Shown here: one piece after another, positions 43,491 to 53,969 of the stretch
Layout of the letters: every line of letters starts with the position of its first letter
How positions within the stretch are numbered: position 1 is the first letter of the stretch
Assembly: GCA_019925095.2 (NCBI GenBank)
Contig: CM034392.1
Coordinates: 27,413,887-27,477,886 of the forward strand
Direction of reading: 5' to 3'
From: Dendrolimus kikuchii
Taxonomy: Eukaryota > Arthropoda > Insecta > Lepidoptera > Lasiocampidae
DNA: 64,000 nucleotides
Program-made: the position numbers and the translations under genes
The notes under the pieces: generated by a model
What the model was told of the DNA's origin: nothing
Databases searched by the model: none
The model's input: only the letters and a program-made list of their open reading frames with translations

Positions 43491-43985
43491 GACCTGACTT
43501 GAAATCAAGTTTTACCTTCAAATTTCACTATAAAAGATATTTAATACAGTTACAGAAAGAAGACCCTAGATATATCTATGACCTGTTTTTTTTTTAACAT
43601 CATCATTATAAAGAACGTATTCTTTTCTTTTCTTTTTTATATAGTTAATTTAATTGTGATGACTTTTATAGCTTATTTTTCAATCTTCTTTATAAACGAA
43701 AGACATAATTTTATTTACTTGGGGACAGGAATTGATGAAATTTGTAATTAGTTTTGTATCCATGATTTGAAAGTTCAAGTAATACTTGAGATATCTTTAA
43801 GTTGTAGTTAATTGTAGGTTTTTTTATTATTTAATTGTTTTGTTAGTGTATATTATTGTATAATTCTTATACATTTTTTTTTATTAATGTAGTTTAAGGT
43901 TAGCCACATAATTCGGGTCTTAGGACATATAAGATCTTAGAAGTAGGCACTGAAAACCGTGCTGTGTCGGAACGTGTTTCGACAG
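43491..43985. other. No recognised feature
   Basis: Very AT-rich; poly(T) runs near 43590 and 43870. Confidence 0.5.
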
Positions 43986-44289
43986 TTATTGCAGGAGTTC
44001 AGCAGACAGGCAGACGGCCCACTTGATGGAAAGCGGTTACCATCGCCTATGAACATTTGCAACACCAAACGTGCTACAAATGCGCTGCTGCTCTGTTAAA
44101 GGAGACTGGAACCTGGTCACTAATGCCGGAACACAACACAGGGTTGATATGACGTCATACTCTAGACCAGGAGTGGTCGCCATCCAGTCGAGCAAATACC
44201 CTACCACCTGGCTGTGGGTGGTTGAGTCTCCTCTGACAGGCCGCCAGGCCGCAGGAAATTGTATTCTTTCTCCGTACCTGCACGGATAA
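43986..44289 (-). mobile_element. SINE-B, full length, without long T run
   Basis: TTATTGCAGGAGTTCAGCAG to CCTGCACGGATAAAA. The tail is only TTATTGC. Confidence 0.9.
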
Positions 44290-44587
44290 AATCAGTTTAT
44301 ATTGTGTGAATCGCAATTGGAAATAAATATTTTCTTTCTTTCGACAATCGTATCTTCGAGGCAAGAAACTCTCTCCGTGTAAACGACCCTTTAGGCGTAA
44401 TTTCGATATTTGCGTCTATTTACTCTACTTAGTCTACAACGCCACTTTAAATAAAGTCACAGACTTTTCGGACGTTCAAAATTGGATTTATGGAAGAACA
44501 ACGTTCATGAATTAAAATAAATTACAAAATTTGTTAACGTTTTATGATTTATCTAATTTATTCAATTATTTTTTCTTGAATTGTATA
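44290..44587. other. No recognised feature
   Basis: AT-rich. Confidence 0.5.
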
Positions 44588-44971
44588 CATAGCTTCACGC
44601 CAGTTCCCTTGCGGGGTAGGTACGAACAACAGACCGCCATTCAGGCTTATTCTTACACACCTCACTCGCTTCTTTGACATTCATAGCTCTTGTCATGCAC
44701 GCTCGTCTGTTCTGAAGGCTCCTGACACCACCTTCTGCTAGTACACGATCAATTTGATCATGGAAGGTGTGTCGTGGCCTTCCACGACTTCTGCATCCAT
44801 CCACTTTTGCATTGTATATCTGTTTATTCATTCTTTCATCATGCATTCTTTCCACATGCCCGAACCACCGAAGCATTCCTTTCTTACTTCGGTATTACGA
44901 ATGCGGTCCGCGAGCGTCACTCCGCAGATTTTGCGCAGTGCTCGCATCTCGACCGCGTTTACTCTACTCTG
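44588..44971 (-). pseudogene. LINE-A, truncated, with internal deletion
   Basis: GAATTGTATA (44578-44587) and GAATTATATA (44972-44981) are a near-identical flank pair. About 42 bp corresponding to the VGLKESVGVKV region are deleted between short TTTC repeats near 44881. The tail is very short. Confidence 0.87.
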
Positions 44972-45104
44972 GAATTATATATAAAAATTAAATATAAGCT
45001 ACAAATTAAATTTATAAATTAGTGTAAGTATGTATATTTAAATAGTACAGTCCTATCTTTTTTCTGCTTCACCTACATCGCCAGATTAGTTAAGAATTCC
45101 TTTT

Positions 45105-45228
45105 AAGCTAGGTTGCCTGGATGAGACTGCTTTTGGCGATAAGGCCGCCTGTTGTTTTGCCAAGAAGTATTGTAATTATGCATTTTGTTTGTTTTGGTGA
45201 GCAATAAAGTGTTATCTATCTACAATAT
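45105..45228 (+). repeat. LINE repeat J, 3' end in sense
   Basis: TTTTGGCGATAAGGCCGCCT to GCAATAAAGTGTTATCTATC, the sense form of the tail seen reversed at 6625 and 38267. Confidence 0.7.
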
Positions 45229-45237
45229 CAAATAAGT

Positions 45238-45550
45238 TATCCGTGCAGGAACGGAGAAAGAATACAATTTTCCTGCGTTGGGGCGGCCTGTCGTAAGAGG
45301 CGACAAAACTACCCACAGCCAGGTGGTAGGGCATTTGCCCGACTGGATGGCTACCACCCCTGGTCTAAAGTATGTCACCATAACAACCATGAGTTGTGTT
45401 CTGGCATTTGTGATCAGGTTCCAGTCTCCCTTAAGAGAGCAGCAGCGCATTTGTAGCACCTTTGGTGTTGCAAATGTCTATTGGCGATGGTAACCGCTTT
45501 CCATTAAGTGGACCGTCTGTCTGTCTGTTGAGCTCCTGCAATAAAAAAAT
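45238..45550 (+). mobile_element. SINE-B, full length
   Basis: TATCCGTGCAGGAACGG to CTGCAATAAAAAAATAAAAC. Confidence 0.92.
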
Positions 45551-45899
45551 AAAACTAAAAATAATTTCAGAAAACAATTATAAAATTACATATAATCGAA
45601 TACAATAAAAGAAAACTTAAATTATTTGTATTGTATTCTGCCCATAGTTCCTCAAGACTATAAGTAGAATACTGAGCACTGGGTAAGGTGCCTAAAAGGC
45701 TGGCTACGTTTCCTCGCGGGATCCCATACTGATCCGTTGCCAGAGGTCAGCACCAGCCTTCTGGTCACTTGAAGAGTCAATGAGTCGTTTTGATCAAATT
45801 TTGATTTATCTAAATCACATAATAACACGTATTGTATTATTGCTCCATTATCATCATCGTCCTAGTCATTTATACATTTACTATCCTATTATATGTTAA
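45551..45899. other. No recognised feature
   Basis: AT-rich flank of the LINE-A insertion. Confidence 0.5.
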
Positions 45900-45911
45900 T
45901 AATATGTATTG

Positions 45912-46643
45912 CGAAGAAAACAAAGGTTATGGTGTTTGAAAGAGAAGAAACCAGAACGAATGCAAGGATAATGATCGATGATGTCATGCTGGAGCAAGTG
46001 AGTGAGTTTGTATATCTTGGATGTGCTTTTAGCAGGAATGGAAGGTACACCGCTGATATAGAAAGAAGAGTGAATTTGGGGAATAGTGTGAATGGAGCGT
46101 TAGGTAAACTTCTAGGCGCTAAGAACCTCAGCCAGAAGGCCCACCTTGCCATACACAATGCGGTGCTGGTACCTACGCTCACGTATGGAAGCGAGAGTTG
46201 GGTATGGAAGAGATAGCATGAAAGTAGAGTAAACGCGGTCGAGATGCGAGCACTGCGCAAAATCTGCGGAGTGACGCTCGCGGACCGCGTTCGTAATACC
46301 GAAGTAAGTAACAGAGTTGGTCTGAAAGAGAGTGTCGGGGTGAAGGTACGGAAAGGAATGCTCCGGTGGTTCGGGCATGTGGAAAGAATGACTAAACAGA
46401 TATAAAATGCAAAAGTGGATGGATGCAGAAGTCGTGGAAGATCACGACACACCTTCCATGATCAAATTGATCGTGTACTAGCAGAAGGTGATGTCAGGAG
46501 CCTTAAGAACAGACGAGCGTGCATGACAAGAGTTATGAATGTCAAAGAAGCAAGTGAGGTGTGTAAGAATGGGCCTAAATGGCGCTCTGTTGTTCGTGCC
46601 TACCCCGCAAGGGAACTGGCGTGAAGTTATGTATGTATGTATG
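45912..46643 (+). pseudogene. LINE-A, longest 5' extent by a few bases, two stops
   Basis: TAATATGTATTG flanks it exactly (45900-45911, 46644-46655). It encodes KVMVFEREETRTNARIMIDD onward, with a stop at WKR* (46214) and another in TKQI* (46402). The 15-bp MHDER deletion and CKNGPKW variant are shared with the 26.1 kb copy. Confidence 0.95.
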
Positions 46644-46655
46644 TAATATGTATTG

Positions 46656-47108
46656 TCTACTTTTTGTCATGTGTGTATGTGTCGCTCTTAGAAGTTGCTT
46701 CTTTTCTTTCTTTCTTTCTTTCTTGAACTCCGCTTGCGTTCGGGCATTCGGCATAAATTATAGTGTTATAATATAATTTGTTTTTTAAACAAATTTTATT
46801 CTGCCTTTCCCTTTATTCCAATTTAGAACAAGTTATAACTTATTAGTACCATCTAGTGGAATTTATAGAATTATCGATCGATTGTGGCGCCATCTATCGG
46901 ACAGGGTAAATGATATTTTATTCCAGAGAGGATTATCTATTTTATAATTATAGTGTATTATCTATGGTGGGATTGTCGTATCGTCGTTCCATCCGCACGC
47001 TTTTATATACGAGCGATGACCGAACGAGCCGAGTATTGAGGTAATGGATACAAACTACCCTATTATTCTAAGAATAAATCAACTCGTTAAATTAGTGCAA
47101 TAATCTAA
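46656..47108. other. No gene; (TTTC)n at about 46698-46722
   Basis: After the simple repeat, 46780-47100 shows 'GCGCCATCTATCGGACAGGG', possibly an LTR remnant; not assigned. Confidence 0.35.
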
Positions 47109-47347
47109 TCTTATATAAAGCTGAAGAGTTTGTTTGTTTGAACGCGCTAATCTCAGGAACTACTTGTCTGATTTGAAAAATTCTTTCTGTGTTACATAGT
47201 CCATTTATCGAGGAAGGCTATAGACTATATGTCATCACGCTAAGATCAATAGGAGCGGAGCATCAATGAAGAACCTTTCAAAATCGGGGTTTTTTTAATT
47301 AACTTTTTTTTCTATTCCACGCGGACGAAGTTGCGGGCAGAAGCTAG
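47109..47347 (+). mobile_element. Helitron (Hel-D)
   Basis: TCTTATATAAAGCTGAAGAG to GCGGGCAGAAGCTAG. Confidence 0.87.
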
Positions 47348-47444
47348 TAGCAATATAAAACTAGCCTACATCCGTCAACAAAATATAATTCAAAATAAAC
47401 TTCTAAAATGTCACTTTCAATTCTTCGCTGTTGTCTAAAAATAT

Positions 47445-48222
47445 AGTGCAAACTCTATATAACGACACTGGAGGACCTGTGCATTTTATGGCGTTATAGA
47501 GAGGTGTCGTTAAATGGAGCCAGTCAGTTATTTTTGTCTGACGTCTTTTGCTGCACCAAATATATTTGTTGTATTTTTATACTTATTTTATTAATATCTT
47601 GCGATATTGAGGCATCTTGGTGAAAAAAGGAAGTGCTCAGAATTTTCGGTATTTCGGAATTTCTTAGAAATTTCTGTATGCATGATGCCGACAGTCGAGT
47701 TTATTATGGGCTAGGATAATAAAGCGATTAAAAAACGTAAACAACTGCGCAGTTTTTTCTAATTTTGACAACTTAAATAGGTACTTTTTATTACTTAATT
47801 GTTGTCGTTATTGAGAGTGGGTGTAATACTATATAGAGTGTATCATTATATGCAAGACAAGGTTTTTTTTTTAAGGCGGGGGAAATGCTATTTACGCCCA
47901 ATACTGGGTCCTTTGCAAGGGATTAGACCATAGTTGATCATGAGGGCTTTCCCCTTTGACAAGGGGCAATCCGGACAATAATCAAGCCAGCTTGTGTGGA
48001 GACTCAGAGAAGTTGCACGGGCAGCACCCACTACCCACTAAAACCACCCTCCTCCCATGTGCCCCGCGCTTTTTATGAAGAAAAGGCTGAGACTTAGAAC
48101 GTAGTTACGCCCAGTCCGATCCAGCGTAGTGCAAGACAAGGTAAACCAACCAAAGCTAAGTGATTTCGCCGCGTAAGGGAGTTTGTCGTTAAATCGAGTT
48201 ACGTTACATGGAGTTTGCAATG
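47445..48222. mobile_element. pogo/mariner-like element with LINE insert
   Basis: TGCAAACTCTATATAACGAC (left) and the reverse of TACATGGAGTTTGCA (right) form imperfect inverted ends, with GTCGTTAAAT inner motifs near both. The style (TATAACG, GTCGTTAAA) is that of pogo/Tigger ends. TA dinucleotides adjoin both sides. About 510 bp remain without the LINE K insert. No transposase seen. Confidence 0.55.
47863..48129 (-). mobile_element. LINE K, 267-bp insertion with 12-bp target duplication
   Basis: TGCAAGACAAGG is perfect at 47851-47862 and 48130-48141. The minus strand encodes RNYVLSLSLFFIKSAGHMGG then stop, a LINE ORF2 end, followed by a 3' UTR with poly(A). Confidence 0.9.
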
Positions 48223-48891
48223 TATAATTATCAGTTTTATTTCGGTCCAAATAGGACCTATGTTTAATCATCGGTCTTATTGACTCTCTAATCTGTGATG
48301 CACAATATAAAACTCATATCTCATTCTCTCGCAGGCTTAGACCGACTTATGAAAAGACCCTCGTACGTATCTTCTCTACAACTTGTAAAATGGTGAAATA
48401 CGAACCTTTACCTGCGGGAAATTAAAAAAATGTCTTCAAAGACTTAATTACATCTCCATATTACTTTCCTGAGATGAATCATTTTAAATTTGTGAAGAGA
48501 AAATTCATATAACTCTTTGAAATCACATTTTCAAATGTCGTGTTGCTAAAATAAAACTGCAGAATTTCCATTAGCAGAGTGCGTTGATCTTAAAGAAACC
48601 CTGTTCTTTCATATTACGTATGAAGTGAAAATAGAGAAAATGACTGAAAATGTTTCTCATATTTTAAAGTAGCAAAGAAAATTCCATTATAATTCAATTT
48701 GAATTGAAATATAGCAGGCGACCTCGAGCTTTGCGTTGCTACGCCGATTATGCTACGCCGTAGTACAGTGGGATATGAGCTACGACTATGCTACGATTTG
48801 ATTTTGAACGCTTCGTCGATCCACAAGATCTCTTCGCCGTATTACAAAATTTTATAACTTGCAATATAATATGACAACGTGAATTTATTTG
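48223..48891. other. No recognised feature
   Basis: AT-rich. A palindromic-looking GCTACGCCGATTATGCTACGCCG stretch (as two GCTACGCCG repeats) lies near 48737-48760. Confidence 0.45.
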
Positions 48892-49650
48892 TCTATACTG
48901 TTACGAGTTGCAGGGCTCGAATTACAATGCCGTTGGAATTATTATAGAGTTTATTAGAACTACACAAACACGTATAACGCAGGTACAAATATAACTGAAC
49001 GCAACAAATCGAAACGTAATGCAGAAGGTCGTAATTCAATAAAACGCGCAAAGTCCGTCGCTAATAGATTACCGAATGTACACACGTCTCGCTTCGATCG
49101 TGGTTCTCGCTCGACTGCCTCTCCCTACAGCAAGCCATCGTTTTATACTGCACAAATGCAATGTACCCGTATCGTAGTCGACTTAATCCGCCACACCTGG
49201 CTAATAACTCGGCCGTAAACGGCCATAAAAGAGTACAATTAAACAATGGGCCGTATGCCAATCAATAAGTAAACAAAAGAAGACGATCATAAAAGAATTA
49301 AAATTAGTTTAAATGCCCACAGGTAATAAAATGTGTTTTGTTTCAGATATGCAGGTGGATTTTGTTATTGTCGGGACCCGATTTGTAACAATACTAATAT
49401 TATAAAGAGGAAAGATTTGATTGTTTGTTTGTTTGCGTTGAATAGGCTCCGAAACTACTGAACCGATTTGAAAAATTCTTTCACTTTTGGCAAGCTACAC
49501 TATCCCCGGGTGATATAGGCTATATTATATTTTCAAAAAAATTAAGGATCCTTACTAAAACTTCAATAGTGTAACCCAAGGTGTAAAAAATACCTAAAAT
49601 CGCGTGCGCTGCGTAAACTATTGATGATAGAATAAAATAATACTATTTAC
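48892..49650 (+). mobile_element. Helitron (Hel-E), split at its 5' tip by LTR-C
   Basis: TCTATAC (48892-48898) is separated from TAATATTATAAAGAGG by LTR-C with ATAC duplicated. Rejoining across the duplication gives the normal Hel-E start. The interior follows to about 49650. No CTAG end is seen before SINE-B. Confidence 0.72.
48899..49390 (+). mobile_element. Solo LTR (LTR-C), 492 bp
   Basis: TGTTACGAG to TTTGTAACA with ATAC at 48895-48898 and 49391-49394. Confidence 0.83.
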
Positions 49651-49661
49651 CAATTTTTATC

Positions 49662-49978
49662 TATCCGTGCAGGAACGGAGAAAGAATACAATTTCCTGCG
49701 CTCGGGCGGCTTGTGGTAAGAGGCGACAAAACAACCCACAGCCAGGTGGTAGGGTATTTGCCCGACTAGATGACTACCACCCCTGGGCTAGAGTATGCCA
49801 CTATAACAACCTTGAGTTGTGTTCCGGCATCAGTGACCAGGTTCCAGTCTCCCTTAAGAGAGCAGCAGCGCATTTGTAGCACCTTCGGTGTTGCAAATGT
49901 CCATAGGCGATGGTAACTGCTTTCCATCCAGTGGGCCGTCTACCTGTCTGCTGAACTCCTGCAATAAAAAAAAACAAA
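49662..49978 (+). mobile_element. SINE-B, full length
   Basis: TATCCGTGCAGGAACGG to CTGCAATAAAAAAAAAC. Confidence 0.92.
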
Positions 49979-50194
49979 AAAAAATAAGAACATTTCTACA
50001 TCATTGTAATTTAATTCTACCAGCTATTTCAATTGTTGTGAAAAGAAACACGACCGCAGCGCCACCTTTTGTCCACGCCACCGTTTGTTGCCGAACTGTC
50101 ACACACGCCGCATTGGGAAGTACCACAATTTTGTGGTTAAATACAGATAATTGAAACGAACGTTGAACTGATGCTTTCTACCTCGCACTACATA

Positions 50195-51329
50195 ATAGGT
50201 TGGGGAAAAAGTCTTTTTGCATATAGTATGTATGAACTTGTAATAAGATCTCTTTGGCTATACCATTTGTATCTGGCTGGTTTTGGTATCATTAAAAAGT
50301 TTTAATTTTAAAGAAGACAATTCCAAATTCAAAATAGGAAAATGTGTGATTTTCATTTGTTTTTCTTATTGTTAAAATGAGTGAATCTAATGAAAAAATT
50401 CGATACATTTTAAAATTTTACTACATAAAAGGTAAAAATGCAACACAAACCGCGAAAAAAATTTGTGATGTTCATCTACCTAATGCAATATCTGTGAGAG
50501 TAGCGCAAATTTGGTTTAAGCGTTTTCAATCCGGAATTTTTTATATCAAAGATGCACGTCGCTCTGGTCGCCCTGTTACGGACAAAATTGATGCCATTTT
50601 TGAAAAACTGAAGCAAGATCGGCATATTAGTAGTTACGATGTAGCTGGAGAACTGGGAATTGGCCACAAAACGGTTTTGGCGCATTTGAAAAAAGTTGGG
50701 TACACAAAAAAGCTCGATATTTGGGTGCCTCATAAGCTCAAAGACAGCTAAAAGAAACCTAATAAATCGTGTACTCATTTGTGATTCTTTATTACGACGT
50801 AATGAAACCGAACCATGAAACTGATAACTGGTGATGAAAAGTGGATCACATACGACAAGAACGTGTAAAAAAGATCGTGGTCAAAGGCCGGTCAGGCTTC
50901 ACAGACTGTGGCGAAACCCGGGTTAACTCGCAACAAGATGATGCTGTGTGTATGGTGGGATTGGAAGGGCATTATTCATTATGAGCTATTACCGCCAGGC
51001 AGGACCATCGATTCTGAAGTGTACTGCGAACAACTGATGAGATTAAAGCAAAAAGTTGAGAGAAAGCAGCCGGAATTAATCAACAGAAGGGGTGTGGTTT
51101 TTCATCATGATAACGCTAGACCTCACACATGTTTAGTCACTCAGCAAAAATTACGAGAGTTTGGCTGGGAGGTGTTAATGCATCTGCCGTATAGTCCTGA
51201 CCTTGCATCTTCAAATTTTCCCCTGTTTCGGTCTCTGCAGAATTCCTTAGGTAGTGTCAGGTTAACACTTTATAAAAAAACCTTTTGAATTTTTATATAA
51301 AATGCGAAGAAACTTTTTCCCCAACCTAA
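50195..51329 (+). mobile_element. Complete mariner transposon, inactive
   Basis: Inverted ends: ATAGGTTGGGGAAAAAGTCT at 50195 and the reverse of AACTTTTTCCCCAACCTAA ending at 51329. TA flanks both sides (50193-50194, 51330-51331). Length 1,135 bp. It holds one broken transposase. It is the only full-length DNA transposon in the window. Confidence 0.93.
50377..51288 (+). pseudogene. Mariner transposase, frameshifted, third catalytic Asp changed
   Basis: The first frame (50377-50751, ATG start) encodes the DNA-binding half: two helix-turn-helix regions (ATQTAKKICDVHL; SSYDVAGELGIGHKTVLAHL) and the WVPHKL linker. A shift near 50735 ends it early. A second frame continues with ITGDEKWITYDKNV (first catalytic Asp), hits a TAA at 50866, and goes on from about 50869: MLCVWWDWKGIIHYELLPPG, FHHDNARPHT (second Asp), YSPDLASSNF. 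The residue 35 positions after the second Asp, normally Asp in the D34D triad, is Asn (AAT, 51214-51216). The C-terminus is also cut short. In intact elements this enzyme cuts at the inverted ends and inserts at TA. With a shift, a stop and a lost triad residue it cannot work. Confidence 0.93.
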
Positions 51330-51331
51330 TA

Positions 51332-52038
51332 GAATTTGTATTAGAATAAAAGAGACGGTATAATTCTCTTGGTTTTGACGCGGTAATTTTGATGGCAGCT
51401 GGCAGACTTTGGACAAAAATAATATTAAATTTGGCTCCTGGAAAGAGTTAACCTGACTATGCGTGCAAGTGGGCCTAACAGTTTTATAATATTATATATA
51501 TATTAATACTTATGAAAATGTTGTACTATATTTAGTACACACTGGAGAGTAATTAAAGCTGCAGACACATTTTCAATTGAAATTCAAAACAGTTACGTTT
51601 GAAACTGTTGTATAAATTTACATATCTACGCCTCCAAATACCCTGTTTTAAACGTATTCATTTTATCTTGAATATTAAAACCATAAAGTCGATACGTTTC
51701 TAGATATCAAAAACAAAGCGCCATAAAACAATACGTGAAACATTCTTACTGTCTATCTATATATATATGTGAGGGGGGGGAGGGGGGGGGGGGTGCGTTG
51801 ATAAAAATTTGGCTCGTCTTCGATAAAACACCTTCTTTGAAATGAAACCCTTTTTAATCTTCTTTTAATTAAATACACCTTTAGAACAACAACTTCGTCT
51901 TACACGCACCCTGCCACCCTCTTTCGCTTCCAACTAACGACTCTGCTCTGTCCATTCCAAAAATCAATCAAACCTTTCGTTCATTCATCTCATTCGATCT
52001 ACACTTGCGTTCCGTTACACATCAAACATCCTTAACAT
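51332..52038. other. No gene; G-rich homopolymer-like tract at about 51770-51795
   Basis: An almost pure G run broken by single A's follows a TATATATATG stretch. The rest shows nothing recognisable. Confidence 0.5.
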
Positions 52039-52710
52039 TCCTACATATATAAAAATCAATTGCTGTTCGTTAGTCTGGCTAAAACTCGAGAACGGCTGGA
52101 CTGATTTGGCTAATTTTGGTTTTAAATTATTTATGGAAGTCCAGGGCAGGTTTTAAAGGTGAGTAAATATGAAAAAATGCTTGGAATGTAGTAAATACAA
52201 CAATTTCGCTTTCCTTTAGAAACTATTACTACCTGTCAAACATTTGATGTTCGTCCCGTCGTTTAGAAATCAATTACATTTAAAAGTCGTTCAGAATTCA
52301 AATTAAATTTATAGGTGAAGTCATTTTAGCTAGTCCTTTAAGCCAGATCTTAGTTAACAATATAGTTTCTTCATTTTTTTAAGCCTTTGTGTAGCACAGC
52401 TGAACTGTAGGTAATCAGCTAGTGACATTCAACGGAGTTCTTGTGACAATTAAAAAGGCCACATTTGATTATACAGTTCACATTTCTCACAAAACACATA
52501 ATTACTACTCAAAAACTATCAATATCTTACAACTATTGTTCATTTTAGAGTAATTTTACACATTTTTAGAAAATAAAACTGCACAGCACAACGTTCCCTT
52601 TCAGTTCCCGCCAAAAACTCCCAAACGTTTGATGTTCGTCCCGTCGTTCAGAAATCAACGTTTTTTATTTATTGATTCTGAGGCGGTACGAAGTTTGCCG
52701 GGTCACCTAG
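52039..52710 (+). mobile_element. Helitron (Hel-A) with element X
   Basis: TCCTACATATATAAAAATCA start and CGGGTCACCTAG end (52710). X occupies about 52322-52620. Confidence 0.85.
52322..52620 (-). repeat. Element X inside Hel-A
   Basis: It matches 201-500 in the same position and orientation within Hel-A, so the two Hel-A copies descend from one X-carrying parent. Confidence 0.6.
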
Positions 52711-52819
52711 TAATATTATAAAATTCTAAACATGCCGTGTTTGTGTATTGGAGATATTTATAAACGACGTTACCCTAATTTTATGCATAATATCTAACTG
52801 ATAGAGACATAATAAATTA

Positions 52820-53456
52820 AATAATAATAATAATAATAAACCGCAGGGGGGCTTTGTGGCGAAGCCTTAGGTGAGTAGCGACACCTCGTACCTGACTCCG
52901 GGGGCCAAGACAAGGCCCCCGCCTCCGTGCATGCCTTAGCCAGCCGGCACGGAGTGGAGATCGCTAGAGCTAAGACTCAAGCTCCAGGGGTGGAAGTGAT
53001 AAATGGCATCACGTCAGAAGTAGCTACGGTGAACCTGCAGCCCACCTCTCTACACCCCTTAGCTACTCACACCCATGTTGCCCCTGCCTTGTATGGCATT
53101 TTTTGGGGCCCATGCAGTGAGTGGCGAGTCACCGTCTGTCCATTTTTCCATGTTCTCCGAACATTGCGACGGGCAGATGCCATAGTCCCCATATTCCCAG
53201 ACCTCTAGTACCACTAGCAGTTCATCCCAATAGCCCGGTACTTTTTGTCTTCATTTCCCACAATAGTCCTACACTGGCCGGGGCTTGTCCTTGGGTGCAT
53301 TACAATATGGTGTAGACAGGGATAATCGCCGGTCAGTGTCACGCCACATTTACATTAAATTTATCAAAGGGCCTCTACGTGTTGGCCTTCCCCCACGCAA
53401 GCCCTCCAAAAGTCCGGGCCACTTTTATGGCCCGTGGTCTACAAAAAAAATAATAA
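52820..53456. repeat. LINE-derived block between (AAT)n tracts
   Basis: (AAT)n lies at 52815-52838 and (AAT)n again at 53446-53459. The GC-rich interior (GGGGGCTTTGTGGCGAAGCC, CCGGGCCACTTTTATGGCCC) looks like a LINE 3' region, but no reliable frame was found. Family unassigned. Confidence 0.4.
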
Positions 53457-53457
53457 T

Positions 53458-53690
53458 AATCGGTAGACAAACACACATACTGTATATCCCCAAATTAAGC
53501 AAGTTACGCTTGTGTTATGGATAATATACAACGGATTACTCTGGGGCCGAACCCAGACACCCAGACCATAGTAAATAACGGAGAAAATACGTTTCCGAAA
53601 TTTACTATACCACGAATCGAACCTGGAGCTTCTGCGTTGCAGTGAGGTAGGCCGGCAAAGGCTTAGCCCGCTCAACCACAGAGGCCGTCG
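53458..53690 (-). mobile_element. tRNA-derived SINE, copy 1
   Basis: On the minus strand an A box TGGTTGAGCGGG (53679-53668) and a B box GGTTCGATTCG (53623-53613), about 50 bp apart, form a tRNA-like RNA polymerase III promoter near the 5' end. The body ends in a GTGTGTTTGTCTACCG tail region. A second copy lies at 62608. Confidence 0.85.
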
Positions 53691-53712
53691 TGTAATTATA
53701 ATAATATCGTAA

Positions 53713-53955
53713 TTCATAATATGTATATGTAATCATAAGGACTACAAATTGACTTGTAACCAAAATTACAAAAAAATTGTTTGCATGTCAAAGACGAAAT
53801 TTAGCAAACATCTGCAAAAATGTCCAAGTTTCAAACGAATTAGTTACTTTGAGTTTGACTTTGAAAAAAAAGGAATAGACTATATAAACGACGAAGAGGA
53901 CGATGCATTTTTTTATAGATTTCTTGTCAGTGTGCCCACAAATTATTTAAAATAA
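53713..53955 (+). CDS. Small unassigned protein, possible degenerate CHHC zinc finger
   Basis: Open from 53713 (after TAA) to a stop at 53956-53958; no ATG before 53773, so it may be an exon or a fragment. The frame reads KLTCNQNYKKIVCMSKTKFS then KHLQKCPSFKRISYFEFDFE and an acidic stretch NDEEDD. The 'F-x-x-H-L-x-K-C' pattern after an earlier Cys resembles the second half of CHHC (GTSF1/U11-48K type) zinc fingers. The first His of that finger is missing and spacing is two residues too long. It does not match any transposon frame here and lies between a SINE and LINE-A. It is the best candidate for host-derived coding sequence, but chance is possible. Confidence 0.25.
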   Translation, partial: FIICICNHKDYKLTCNQNYKKIVCMSKTKFSKHLQKCPSFKRISYFEFDFEKKGIDYINDEEDDAFFYRFLVSVPTNYLK

Positions 53956-53969
53956 TTAAAAAACGCCTA

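Noticed and set aside
45889..46452. Long minus-strand frame (187 codons), and similar ones at 53956-54474 and 59043-59573
   Set aside because: They are antisense shadows of LINE-A coding sequence and appear wherever LINE-A does.
53613..53679. A functional tRNA gene
   Set aside because: A and B boxes are present but the acceptor and anticodon stems are not; the same 230-bp body recurs at 62608, so it is a tRNA-derived SINE.
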